Positions 1 through 12,041 of a stretch of 64,000 nt of DNA are shown in pieces. The notes under the pieces were generated by a model. It did no database searches and was not told where the DNA came from. It was given only the letters and a program-made list of their open reading frames with translations. The stretch spans positions 7,941,001 to 8,005,000 of the forward strand of contig NC_056409.1 of assembly GCF_905147365.1 (NCBI RefSeq), written 5' to 3'. Position numbers and translations under genes: made by a program. Source of the stretch: Aricia agestis. Its lineage: Eukaryota; Arthropoda; Insecta; Lepidoptera; Lycaenidae. Within the stretch, counting starts at the first letter, position 1. Every line of letters begins with the position of its first letter.

Positions 1-175
1 TGTTGTTGTAGGGGCAACAGAATATATGTAACACAATTCCTGAAAATTTCAGAAGTCTAGCTATAGCGGTTCTCGAGATAGAGCCTGGAGACAGACAGAC
101 AGACGGACAGACAACGAAGTTTCAGTAATAAGGTCCCATTTTTACCCTTTGGGTAAGGAACCCTAAAAAAACATA
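1..175 (+). repeat. 3' end of dispersed lepidopteran repeat (family A)
   Basis: The stretch begins inside a repeat with a TGTTGTTGTAGGGGCAACAG block, then a GACAGACAGACGGACAGAC tract, and ends GGTAAGGAACCCTAAAAAA. The same order recurs at 20,875-21,258 and, inverted, around 46,505-47,006. The terminal A-run suggests a retroposon 3' end, but no coding part is present. I know this ending as very common in butterflies and moths; the class is uncertain. The 5' part lies outside the window. Confidence 0.6.
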
Positions 176-693
176 TTTTTCTACAGTTTCAAGCAAAAAG
201 AAGTGATATGAATGTTCGAGATCAATTCACTGTTTGAGATCGTAATACCGTCTTGGAGGACGATATTAGGTTCATGTAAGGGGACGATATTAGGATTTTT
301 TTTTTGGTTCATCTATTTAAACAAAAAACGTATTATAATCTCAAAATGTTACTTAATCGATTAACATCTGAGGTAATAATAATTAATTTTACAAACAAAT
401 TGTATCAATAAGTCAGGCATCTCAATATTTTATGGTAGCCAAGAATATTTCGATGAAAAACTGACTTTGAAAACTTTTTGATTTTCCAATTCCTGCCGAT
501 ACGAAAGGCGTGATGCCCTCACCACAATAGACATCTGTCTACTCTGCCCTCACTTCTTCACAATGACCGACTGATGCAACTAGCTCCTAGCTCGTGCCAC
601 TAATGACAGATAGCAGTTTTTAAATAAGTAGATATCGAAGGGGACGGAATTAGGTTTGGGGACGAAATTCGGCGACTGTACCTATATACTGTA
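176..693. other. Gene-free stretch with a repeated GGGGACG-AATTAGG motif
   Basis: No gene is visible. The motif GGACGATATTAGG occurs twice close together (about 258-295), and two related forms (GGGGACGGAATTAGG, GGGGACGAAATTCGG) lie at about 638-672. These may be the ends of a short unclassified element, but they are in the same orientation, so they are not inverted termini. Confidence 0.35.
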
Positions 694-1685
694 CTAGCGG
701 CCCGCCCCGGCTTCGCACGGGTGGACATTGATTTTTAAATATATTTTTTTCAATCTTTATTTCTTAGTCAATGTTTATGTTAAGCAGAACATAAAAATGG
801 TTTACACTATTTAGCCTGTAACTACTATGTTATAATTATTATACACATTTTTATTGTATTTTTTTATATTTTAAGTGTTATGTTTGATTTATAGTTATAG
901 AAATTAATTATAATAGCAATCAAAAATAATAGTCATTCAAAACGTAATGAATTAATGAAGCACTATAATATTATCCCATCAATGAAGCGGCACCCGGCTG
1001 TCGCATAACTATTATATTATAAATCTATTGTGTCTGCGATTCCCATGATCGAGGTAATAATAATTAATATTTACGTGGACTCTCCGGGCGAGCACACCCG
1101 CGCGTCGCGCCTTGACGACGCCTAATTCGCAACGTGCAGCAGAAATCGTAATATTTTAATTTCGCCATAACATTAAAACCAAACGTCCAATTTTAATCAT
1201 TTAAAGGCCAAATATTATCTATATTAACTGTACTTAGTAATGAAATAATTTATTTTGATAAGAATTAATGCCATGAGTAAAATAAAGGCATTTAAATGTA
1301 GTCCAAAACATTTCAAGATTTTTTAATAAAAAAATGGTTACTGTGCCTCACTCAACATAGATAGGTATAGTGTGTCGCGGACTTTTTTGTAGATATTTAA
1401 AAGATCTACAATTACTTAGAACATTTTATGGTTCTATCTTTTATAGTTTAGGCAGCGTACGCGAAAAAAGTAACATTTCTGGTTGATTTTTTACACCTTG
1501 CGTCCGAAAAGCCCAAATATCTTACGGAACCCTATTTTTTTCCAAAATAAAATTTAGCCTATGTTCAGCAGAATTAATGTAGGATTCCAATGGTAAAATA
1601 ATCTTTCAAATCGGTCCAGTAGTTTCGGGGCCTATTCAAGACAAACAAACAATCAAATCTTTCCTCTTTACAATAGTAGTGTAGA
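694..1685 (-). mobile_element. Non-autonomous Helitron, 992 bp
   Basis: Read on the minus strand the element starts TCTACACTACTATTGTAAAG and ends with a GC-rich hairpin (CCCGTGCG...CGGG) followed by CTAG. It is flanked by A on the 5' side and T on the 3' side. This is the A|TC...CTAR|T structure of Helitrons. There is no RepHel coding, so it needs an autonomous partner. The interior includes a conserved-looking block at 985-1056 that also occurs at 38,797-38,860. A nested insertion in the AT-rich middle is possible. Confidence 0.7.
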
Positions 1686-1686
1686 T

Positions 1687-3649
1687 ATGACGTGTTCCTT
1701 GGAGAGAATTCACCTTGAAAACTGAAAATAGCAGCGCATACACGCATACAGTATTATCACTTAGTTTAGTTACGTTTATGTATCAAAATTAAAATATAAA
1801 TATAACCACAACAATATGATAAAAAATAATTTCATTTCATAAAAACGGTATGTTTGATATTATGTAGGTAGCTAAGTTTTTTCCTGAAAAAATAAAAGCC
1901 GGCTTCATTAGAAGAAAATACAAAATCAAACTCTCGGGAGGTCGGGAGACATCTTATCCGATTTGGAGCGTAATTTAAGACAAAGCCCTCTTCAAGCAAA
2001 GTGTCCAATCTACCGTCGCTTAGGAGTTTATGGGCCAATTTGATTTGACTTTATATCATTACCGAGTAGGTGATTATTTTTTTATGTTTCGTAATGAATG
2101 TTTCTGTAATGAGAAGATTTGCGAATCTACTTGTTTATCACAATAATTATCATAAACAAATAACAATATAAATTATGCTATATTTTTGTTAAGTCATGTG
2201 GATGGTACAAATAAGTCTAAAGTATTATGATTTTTTATTAGCCAGTAGCAATTATTTAAAATGAAATGCACGCCAACCTTTAATAAATAAATTAAACATA
2301 TCAAATTATTTTAAAGTTAGTTAAAATACAGAAATAGTATAATCAACGTATGAAAACAACTTAACCGGATTGTATCATTGTACAAACAAACCCAAAATAT
2401 AAAATTATTCAAGAGGACATAGAATTAAAATATTAAATATTCAAATACAGGTAAAGAAACTGAGTCAAGATTTTTACATTTCGCCCCGTAACTAAGAAGA
2501 CTCCTGAATACGTCTCAGTTTATTTATTTTATTTGGACGCTAGATTCGTTTTTAAGTATCTGGAAAGGAAGACACCGTATTTCTTTTCATTAGTGTTGCT
2601 GTGAGGCGCCGTCGAAAGAGAAAATCCTCTTTGACAAATAATTCTAAGTTGTGCTCTCATTTTGAATGTCTTCACTAGGAATTTGAAGGTGCGACACTAT
2701 TTTATTATTGTATACGGTTTTCTAAATGAATTATATATAGTTAGTGTTAACGTACATAAACAGAGTAAACAACATAAAATATAAACTCAATTTAAAAAAT
2801 ATAATATCGATATGAATAGTAATGCGATGACTAATAATTATAATATTGCCTGCTAATAAATACATGAAACTAAAGCCAGCTCAGCGCCCACTCAGGTTAA
2901 TCGCGGATTGGATGATTTTCGCATTATCATAATTTGATGGCTTTAATTTTTCCATTCTAGGTTGTAATATATTTTTTGTGTAAAGTACACTAGAGGCGAT
3001 TTTATCATCGAAATTAATACACACTTTTTATTCAAACAGAAAATACAAAATTAGTCGCTTCAAAAATTTAAAAATAGTTAGAAAAGAAGTTTGAGAGAAA
3101 ACAAAAAGTTTTATTCAAAAAGTTACTGCTTTTAAAATGAGAGGAACATATTTTTAAAGTTGGAACAATCCGTATTTGCAGTGAAAAGGTCTCGTACCTC
3201 GGGGCATTTGATTTTATTTGTGTGCAAAGTTTGTAGGTGTGTTTGTGACTTAGTGAGTGCCCGATCGGCAAAGCGTCTAAGTTAATTCCTTTGAGAATCG
3301 GACAAAAAACACAAAGCGACATTACTCAGTCCAGTTCGGAGGTGAGCTCCAAGTTTTTCCACTTTCAAACTATTCCCGTATTATGTTCTATTCGAAGTTA
3401 GTACGGGCTTTTTTAAAAGCATTGTGGAAGTAGCGGTCAGGTTTTGTAAAGAATAATATAAATTATGCTATATGATATTATACCATTAATAATATTGTAA
3501 AGTTTCCGAGTGTGAGTGTGTGACACGCAAAAACTACGTAATGAATAACCACATTTGGAAGAAGGTTTGCATTTCTCAAAATCCTAAATAAAAAGCCTTG
3601 TCCAATGTCCCAGCAACTGAAGTTTAGAAATGGCAACCTTGTCAGTGAG
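1687..3649. other. AT-rich gene-free region
   Basis: Short frames on both strands show no recognisable domain, codon pattern or splice context. I see no repeat family I recognise. Confidence 0.5.
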
Positions 3650-3717
3650 ATAGCCGGCCGAGTGGGATAACCGGCTGGGTGGCATAAACGGCCGGGTGGG
3701 ATAGCCGGCCGGGTGAG
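3650..3717 (+). repeat. Minisatellite, four 17-bp units
   Basis: Four contiguous 17-bp units begin at 3650, 3667, 3684 and 3701, each close to ATAGCCGGCCGGGTGGG. The array is far more GC-rich than its surroundings. Units differ at one to four positions, so the array is not very recent. Confidence 0.8.
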
Positions 3718-5029
3718 ACGAGCCGTACTACTCGTAGCTGACAGGAACAGTAATCCGGGATCGCCGCGCGCCCTAAGTAAGGTGCACCAATTTCAAACTC
3801 GCAACACATTCAATTGTTTACCTTTGTGTTCTAAATGTTATATATATACTTTTCTAATTACAACCCTTATCCGTTTGGAGACGTTTATGTTGTTAAAGAT
3901 GTGACGAAAAGGACCATCGACGTTGGACTATGATGGATAACCCTGTTTGTACCATGATAGAGAAGGCGTCATTGCATTAACAATCGATGTATATTCGTGA
4001 GGGATCAAAGTAGAATTGCCCCTTACGTTCAAAACCGCTTAGATATTTTAATTAAAAAGGACCTTAATAATTGATTATTTTGTCATCGATATAAATATTT
4101 CGTTTCACTTAAGCATGCAAATATCTGCCCTTGATTCGAATCCGCGGCCTCCTACATATCACGTCCGCAGCCGGCAGCCGGAACCAACAGCTGCAGCCCG
4201 CCATCTGCACACCTTGTGCTTATCATATAATTTAACAATCGATAAAAAATATGCAACTTAATATAAGTTAACATTTGTGTTAAACCTGTAGCGACGCTTG
4301 CGTTGTTTTGATTTACTCCAGTGAGTATTGAGTTTTGACAATTCTTCGTTAGGTTAGTGCTTCATGCAAGGTTGATCAATGATTTAAACTGTAAGTACAC
4401 TTATAGTTTACTATTATTACTCTATTATCTTATTCTGCTTGTTGCTGTGGAAACAAATATGATAAAGTTAAACTGAAACAATAATAATTAGACTAAATTA
4501 GCATAAAAATCGATGCTAGATTTTATTATAATTTAGATTTTATTATAATAACCTACCTCGATAACCCCCATAGTACATCAGTCATGCATGGTCTAGATAA
4601 GGCGAATGAATTCCATCAATTAAACTAATTGTGGCCTTACCATTTCTACTGCAACATAATAGCACGCTAGCTACATTTATGTCAGACTAAATACAGTCTA
4701 ATTAAATAAATGAATGCAGATTTTTCAGTGGTTCTACGTACTGTTAAGTCATGTAAAAATTTGTGTAATTTTTCTTTGGCGTGTCACATGCACGAGGCTC
4801 TGCGGCTTATATTATAATAATGTTATAATATACCACATTACTAATACTTAGCTACCCGCTCTAGGTTATTGTCGTAGCATAGATGTAGATTTACTGGAAA
4901 AGATGACTTTATCATAAGCCGTTTCCAAGCTGGCCCATGGTGACCAATAATTAGGCAACTGATCACCAATAATCGACGGCATAATCAATATTTTCATTGC
5001 TCGGTCGTCCTGCTAATGTACGCCATACA
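3718..5029. other. Gene-free region
   Basis: No gene is supported. Around 4,135-4,200 there is a GC-rich patch containing GATTCGAATC, which loosely resembles a tRNA B box but has no matching A box. Otherwise AT-rich. Confidence 0.45.
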
Positions 5030-5231
5030 CGCTACGGTTTACCGGAGAGGTCTACCTGCGCAGGCATACCTGCGCAGGTACAGCGTACGTAGACCGGAAC
5101 GTGTGTGGAAATAAACCTGTGCAGTATTTTAGGCCTGCGCAGTCGACCGGAGCAAAATCGAAAATCAATTCCTTCGACTGATACCTGCGCAGGTATACCT
5201 GCACACGCGGTCTCTCCGGTAAACCATAGCG
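5030..5231. mobile_element. MITE with CGCTAyGGTTTACCGGAGAG inverted ends
   Basis: The left end CGCTACGGTTTACCGGAGAG pairs with the right end CTCTCCGGTAAACCATAGCG, with one mismatch in 20 bp. Inside each end lie copies of the palindrome ACCTGCGCAGGT (around 5,053-5,085 and 5,189-5,203), a typical arrangement for transposase binding sites. No coding capacity. The superfamily is not clear; I could not settle a target duplication. Confidence 0.7.
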
Positions 5232-7104
5232 TTTATTGCGTACTTAAGAATGTTCCACAACAGCGTGTCATTCCCATAAAAGTTCAGCGCAAAAATGGCC
5301 AAAACATACAATGTAATATTTAGTCACTTTGTGTCATTAAAATAACTACACAAGTAATGTTTTTAGAATACTGTAAAGGCTTTTAGAAAGTCGGTTAATA
5401 GTTCAATATTTTTTATTTCCTCTCAATCGGGTACAAGTTATAAAAACAACATAAGCTACAAATAAATGCAAGCAGTGGAGTGACGCTTGACTTTTGAAGT
5501 CAGAGTGCGATCACAGACTTCTTGGCGACCGCTGAGTTTTCTTCTTTTTGCTTTGCTCCTTCACTAATTGACTTTATTACGACTCTTGAAAAGAAAAGTT
5601 ATCGTCATTAAAGAGCAAAAATTAAACTGCCCGAAATGAAATAGTATATTTTTAAGTGCTCGAATACTAGACAATTTACTTTTAAATTAATATAACAACA
5701 TGTTACAATAATGTTACAATTTAATTAAGAATACATATTATAGACATGAAACAAATGTAGCATGACTGTGTACTTTTAAACATTTTTTGTATCAAAATTG
5801 GTACGTAAAATATTTAAATGGTATTATGAAAATCGCTTCCAGCAAAAATGAAGATTTCCGTGTATAATTAGCATGCAGCATCAAATGTAACCCCGGGGCC
5901 CGGGCGTACTGTGTACGGATGTAATTGATCCTACCCTACACGATAAAAATATAATATAATTTATCTCAAAGTGATAAAATATATCCTTTTTCATCCATTA
6001 TTTTATTCACTTTTGTTAAAAAGTTAATCCTTGACAAGTCGTAGTCGACACGGAATTGTGGTTTTATTTAGAACTAAAAGTCGAGTCATGCAAGACAAAA
6101 AATTTGTTGAAAACTCGATTGAAATAAACCAAACATGTGAGAATAAATTGCAGTTTTATAACTATGCAGTTATTCTCTTTAGTACTGTCGCACGTACGTG
6201 TTTTTTCCCGGATTGACATAAAACATCTTTTTAACTTCTACTTCTACTGTTTTAAACAGCCTTTTATTTAGTTAATTTCGATCCGCTACCACAGAAAAAA
6301 GTTGTTTTTATTCCTATCTATAATATTTCAACAATGAACAGGAATTGAGCGATGAAATGAAAAACTAATTATAGGTAAAATTGAAATGAAGTATATATAT
6401 TTGGTTATTTAAATTTCTCATAACGTGTAAATTTTCATCGTTAACAACATATTATTGGTTTTTCATTACGTCACTGATGACTTTCGGTTAAATATTGGCT
6501 CACGGTAATAACTTCATTGACCTACCATTTATTTCATAAAAAAACGAAATTAAACTTTTATAATATTTAACTAAAGTCAGCACTGACGCAAAAGAAAACG
6601 TAAAAGAATGATTTTATTACCCAATATCCCTCACTACTAGACTCTTCTTACCTTGAAGTACCTTTCAGGCTCAAATATTATATTATGACAAATTATTTTA
6701 TGTTAAAAACTTACCACGGTTACTCGCCTTTTATGTTTCGAATGTTGCAGTTTTATGTACCTATTCTCCAGACACAACTACAACACCCGAAAACATAAAC
6801 CTTCTTCTGCCGCTGACGGATAAAATGTAATGTTAAATAAAAGTATTCACCAAAACAAAATTTAACAGTTCACACGTTTAAAACATTTTCTGTGTATAAA
6901 GTTCGTAATGTCTCGTACTTTTTTGCAAATATTTGCGGCCATAAGTCACAGTTTTCAGGAAATGTTCCCAGGAAGCCTTATGAGAAGTTAATGTGGTTTA
7001 GTTTGCATTTGAGAGGCTCCTATTAGTAGCGAAGCGCTTTTGGTCACGTTTGACAAGGTTGGAACTAAGTTTAAAGAAACTGGTGTAAAATATATATAAG
7101 TATT
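5232..7104. other. AT-rich gene-free region
   Basis: No supported gene, RNA gene or recognised repeat. A short GC patch (CCCCGGGGCCCGGGC, 5,891-5,905) stands out from its surroundings but has no assignable role. Confidence 0.45.
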
Positions 7105-7320
7105 TTTTTTATTTCAAATTAGGGGGAAAACGAGCAAACTCGTCATCTGATGGAAAGCAACTTCGGTCGCCCATGGTCGCCCACACTAGCAACATCAGAA
7201 GAGTCGCACGTGCGTTGACTGCGTTTTAAAAGGGAATACGCTTTTTCTTAAATTTTTGCAGGTCGTATTGGTCCGGATATACTACTAGCGACAGTTCGTT
7301 CCAGTGTTCTTTATTTAAAG
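7105..7320 (-). mobile_element. 5'-truncated non-LTR element sharing the SINE 3' tail
   Basis: Minus-strand reading ends in the tail found in the SINEs at 18.6, 27.3 and 61.9 kb (GATG..GCCCATGG..GAAAGCAACTT..GATGA..GTTTGCTCG and an A-run). The upstream part (about 7,246-7,320) differs from those SINEs and contains GGAACGAACTGTCGCTAGTA, which I associate with a LINE 3' UTR. It is therefore a candidate relic of the LINE whose tail the SINE copies. Identity of the LINE is inferred. Confidence 0.5.
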
Positions 7321-8568
7321 AGAGAGATTATAATTATTATTACATAATATTGTATCCCACAGCTTCATTTGTTGGCCAGTTCCCATATCAAATATATTGA
7401 TTGGAAGACATATTATATATATTTTCATAAAAAATAAATATTACTTTTATATACAAATGAATAAATATTTATTATTTGTACTATAATAAATCTACTCTAA
7501 ATTAAAATTTTCTTTGCATATAAGGATATAAAATAATAATCGTATAAACCCATTTATATGAAAAATTCTCAAGTCATAAATGGCAATTATTGCGCTATAG
7601 AGAAGTACACCCAAGACTTCTGCACAATTTAATATGCCTAATACCGTCTAGTTCCCAAGCCCAGAAAACTAAGTGCTAGATTTAACTGATTGCTCGTAGT
7701 TTAAGTTTGCAACTTAGTTAACGTAAAGTTGTATTAAAATAGTTATAAACCTAACTGGTCGATAACTTTTAATGGTTTGTAAAGGTTAATGTAACTGTTA
7801 CAGTATTATACAAGGTGTAACAAAACGTAGTAATAATTATTATTTTGGGTGTGCATGAGGTCCCCTGTATAAACTTCACTGAGAAAGTAGCAGCGCTGAA
7901 AGAGTAACTTTTGTATGGGCAAACGCATAACGCTAGCACGCTTGCAAATCACAAAAAAATTTGCTATTTTAGCGTAAACTCTGTATAACGGACGATACAC
8001 ACCCTAAAGCATTATCACATTGCGTCGTTATGTATATTGATAATGTAACTTTTATACTTTATAGTAATCCAGACTATTAAAAATATTAACACATCTCATG
8101 CTTACCAATTTGATAAATTTGCTCTTACAACAGTACGCATCAAAATATAAAAAACACCAAGTAAGAAATTAAGTAATCTCTAATAAATAATTTTATCTGA
8201 TTTATAAGCATTACTCTGAAATCTGAATGTATCGATGATACTTTTTTTTAATTAATAATTTCGCTATCTTTAAAAAATATAGTATATACGTCGAAGCCAG
8301 CGGTTGACGCCAGTAAAATAATTCCGTGCTACGCCGTAGCGGCCTCTACGAAGCACTGACGACTCGACTGACAAGGTTAAACACTGGTCTATAACATAGA
8401 CCAGTGTTTTTCAAACCCACTGAGGCTCGCAAAAGTTCTGTATTTAGAAGAATAGTAGGAATTAATGATTAAGTTATATAATATATTACTTAATCATTAT
8501 TTGTGGTAGTAATCAATGATTAAGTAATATAATATATTTATTATATTACTTAATATTTATAAATATAA
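7321..8568. other. AT-rich gene-free region with small hairpin
   Basis: A perfect 13-bp-arm hairpin spans 8380-8408 (AACACTGGTCTAT, 3-nt loop). From 8,465 to 8,556 the sequence is a run of imperfect TAATCATTA/TATAATATAT repeats. No gene is supported. Confidence 0.5.
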
Positions 8569-8888
8569 CTAGCTGACCCGGCAAACGTTTCTTTGTCATA
8601 TAAAGTATTTCGCCCGTATTATTTTATTGAAGTGACTAAATAAGTATGTCACCATGGCAACGTCCATACCTATCCCGTCGCACAAACAATGGTCGCCGTC
8701 AGTCTCGAGTTGTAATAATTTACTATTATTTAAGTATTCAACAAAATATGCACTTATCAATATAAAAAGTACCCAGTAGCCGATTCTCAGACCCACTGAA
8801 TATGCATATAAAATTTGGTTAAAATCAGTAAAGCCGTTTCGGAGGAGTACGCGGCCTAACATGTGACACGAGAATTTTATATATAAGA
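8569..8888 (-). mobile_element. Non-autonomous Helitron, 320 bp
   Basis: Minus strand begins TCTTATATATAAAATTCTCG and ends GTTTGCCGGGTCAGCTAG, flanked by A and T. The ends and much of the interior match a Helitron family I know as abundant in Lepidoptera. No coding capacity. Confidence 0.75.
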
Positions 8889-9360
8889 TTATTATAACAT
8901 AATATAAACTCTATTTCTTTTAACAAAAGTGTTATTTTGTAATATATACGTGTATTATTTTATTAACTCAATAATTGCTTGTGCATTGTAATCATTTTCG
9001 ACTAACAACCATCTAACAACATTACAAATATAAAACGATTATGTAATTATAATCCTGTAATGTATGATTTCTACACGACGTAGCGTGTTTGTTTAAAATT
9101 TACGTCGAACATCTGTTAATTGAGGCACTCATTACAGGATTACCGTCTTCATTACCATCCTCTGTTTATTATCTATGATTAAAATAATAACCACGAAAGT
9201 ATGTATGTCTGTTACCTTCAGGTTTGTTGGACCGATTTTAATGAAACGAATGGTAATACTTTGAGACCGGGAAAATGGCAAGAAGAATATAGAATGACTC
9301 GTCTTGGCGGGGGCACTACCGTGCCCCCCAGATATCATCCTTTGTTTAATGTGTATTTTT
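8889..9360. other. AT-rich stretch with decayed Helitron-like copy
   Basis: At 9,170-9,340 there is a diverged copy of the family seen intact at 14,452-14,662: CGAAAGTATGTATGTCTGTTACC followed by a GGACCGATTTTAATGAAACG block and ACTTTGAGACCGGGAAAA. Its ends are too worn to place. Confidence 0.4.
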
Positions 9361-9830
9361 TTTAATTGCGCGCATTAGTCTTCTACACATTCCCACCATT
9401 GCAACTCCTGTATGGCAGCTGATCGACGACGGTAGTGTAGATCATTGAAGATCATACGGGGTAAGTTTCCGCGTATTGAGTACGTCGCGTCGTCAGTAGT
9501 TCCGTACATAATATATAATCTTGAGGTGTTACCCACAATTCGCCTATTCCTACATCGCGCTATCGAAGTTTTCTGAGCGCGTCAGTATATATACGACAGC
9601 TGAAATGTATCACGTAGGCTCCGGCCTGACCGAGCATACCACTTCGCTCGGTCGGAAGATCTTCCTTTGTGGCCACCATGCATATTCCCACAATCTAAAT
9701 CAGACCGACGGACGACGCGGTATAATGCGAATTTCTTACGCTGGTTCTTCTCGCCGGGTTAGTTCCCAAACCGATGGTAGGCATCATTGTAGATTCGAGT
9801 CAAGTTCAAAAAATATTTTTAGATAAAATT
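9361..9830 (+). repeat. Unclassified dispersed repeat (family B)
   Basis: Blocks CATCGCGCTATCGAAGTTTTCT, GACAGCTGAAAT, GGCCTGACCGAGCAT and TTCTTCTCGCCGGGTTAGTT occur in order. The first three recur inverted at 16,175-16,440, and the last at 61,660-61,725. A fragment also lies near 48,396-48,426. I recognise it as a widespread lepidopteran repeat but not its class. A reading frame of about 100 codons crosses it (9,521-9,826); it has no domain I recognise and I do not call it a gene. Confidence 0.55.
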
Positions 9831-11360
9831 AATTCTGAAAAAAATATTTAAATTTTATTTTAATGAAGCATGTATATTTAAAGTTTAATATTCTACTTGA
9901 TCTTGTTGGTGGTTTCATCAGTAACTTGGTCACGCCCGGGACACCGGATAGGTCGCCGGTCACCGCCGTCACCATTCAATATTCACGAGTGCCCGAGATA
10001 CACCAATGTTTAGTGTATTTACCACTTACAATAAATACTAGATAGAACTGCCTGACGCGTGACGCTATAATAATTTTACTAGGTTAAAACCTGTACACAT
10101 AAATGTAAAATTAACATAACATTTTTTTTCCATTTATTTAAGGTCGCATAGAACAACAAGGTTATCAGCGACCACAAGCACAATAATTACATTAATTTAT
10201 ATATTAATTAATATCACAATTATTTTATATTGTTATCATTGTCTAATTTTACATCTCTGTTAGAATTTTATGAAAATTGAGTTAGTGGTTGAAGCATAAA
10301 TGTTTACTCTCCTCCATGGGATATTAAAAATTGAAATTAAAACGCAAGATTTATCACTAGGCAAAATCTGAAAGAAAGTATTTTTATCAATGCATACAAA
10401 ATTATCATACCTATGTTTTGATAATTCACCAAAGCTTTTTCACTCACAATGTTGAATCCGGTGTCTGATAAAAGCACAATCACGTTACATAATAAAGCTT
10501 AAAGCTCGCAAAGCCTTCATTCGCAGATGCGGTTAGCTAGAGCTAAGAGAACGCTGCAGTTGTCAGAGACCGTGACGAAACATACATTTCTAATTAGTAA
10601 TTACTTACATAAAGAGGTATCTTGTGTAAATTCAAACTGATGTAAAGGTTTTCACTCACAATAATATAATATTATAGTTGAACTTTGAAGGGTGTATGAC
10701 GTATGTTTGTAATAAATAAAGTCGAATGATTTTAATGTTTGAGGGTCCTGTTTTACAACCAATGGCTTATAGAAAAACCTTTTTATTTTATTGATTGGCA
10801 GAAAAAACTTCATCATAAACAATTCATTGCAGAGTACGCGGTTATGAAACGGACCCTTACTGATAAATTATAGCATTACAATATTGAACACGGAGTTCGG
10901 ACTATGTAGGAAATGAAATGTAAACTGAATATTTTATTACTGGTTGTAAATTATATTTTTAAACAAATGTGTCCAGATTTCGGATGATGTTACGATGCAA
11001 TATGTCGCACCGGAAATAGAGCTCCGAATGTAGGGAAATATGTGACGTCACATCCGGCCGACGAGTAACGCGAAAATGATTCGACGGTTTTTATTATTTA
11101 TAGCTGGTTGATTTAATATACGGTAAATCCTATTAGTAAATATCGAGAAGAGCTTGATATCATTGAAATAAGTATTTTCATTAAGGATTAAAAAAGGGTA
11201 ACACAACAAAAAATACTTTCCAATAATGATAAAACCTTAAGGACTCAGTAAATTATTAAAAAAATGTCTTTGACTTTATGAGTCTCTTTAACTTAGGTAC
11301 ATATTATTGACATCATTTTATTGCCTATTTTTGGATTTTGTTAAATTAATATCCTGCTCA
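9831..11360. other. Gene-free region
   Basis: No supported gene. A GC-rich patch at 9,930-9,985 and a TGTGACGTCACA palindrome near 11,041-11,052 (CRE-like) are visible, without context to assign a function. Confidence 0.4.
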
Positions 11361-11548
11361 CAAATACAAATTATAATTGTATTATAATTTGTATTTGATC
11401 GAGTCTGCGGCGCACATACAGTCGCCATGGCGCGGCCATTCGTGCGCCGCAGACTCGATCACACAAAAAGTGTGCCGTCTGCGACCTCCCGTAAAAGCAT
11501 TGTCGCGAGCTTTTTATGCTGTAAAGGCAAACAGCATAAAAAGCTCGC
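11361..11548. repeat. Cluster of three perfect hairpins
   Basis: Three perfect inverted repeats lie end to end: 11361-11377 with 11381-11397 (17-bp arms, 3-nt loop); 11397-11415 with 11442-11460 (19-bp arms around GCGGCGCAC, 26-nt loop); and 11505-11522 with 11531-11548 (18-bp arms, 8-nt loop). The first two share one base. There is no coding content. This could be the end structure of an unclassified element or a structured RNA. Confidence 0.75.
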
Positions 11549-12041
11549 AACTTAAAAAAATAGAAGTTAAATAAAAACGCTACACGTAAAATACATTGAA
11601 GCCCTAAAAAAATTTCTTACATTACCTCAAAGACTTTCATAAAACAGCAAAGAAATCAAATTTCATAGTGCCCGTTGTGAGCCAATGCAGCGTCAAAGTG
11701 AAATTTCGTTAATGTAGCAATTTGTATTTGAAATCGCGTTCCCTTTTGCTAGTGATGTGCTCGGTAGGCATAACCGTGATTAATGTTATCGAGTAATCGA
11801 CCTAATGCGATTGTAATGTTACCCTTTTAAGTAAACATACATGCGTGGGAGTGATAAAAAGGCTATAACGGTTAAGTACCTAAAACGTAAGTCGTTTCCT
11901 GTATATGGTGGATGTACTGCTTTTTGCAGGATTAACATTACGAAGGCTGGTAAACATCCTACTCACATGAAAAATTGTTCGACTATATTTAATACGTCAT
12001 ATTAAAAAAAATTGCCTTGAAATAATGCATTTTGTATTTTA

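Noticed and set aside
4135..4200. GATTCGAATC in a GC-rich patch as a possible SINE or tRNA
   Set aside because: There is no A box at the right distance and no second copy in the window.
9521..9826. 101-codon frame in the family B repeat
   Set aside because: The inverted copy at 16.2 kb is not open in the corresponding frame, so coding is not conserved.
11041..11052. TGTGACGTCACA as a CRE-type regulatory site
   Set aside because: A single short palindrome without promoter context is expected by chance.
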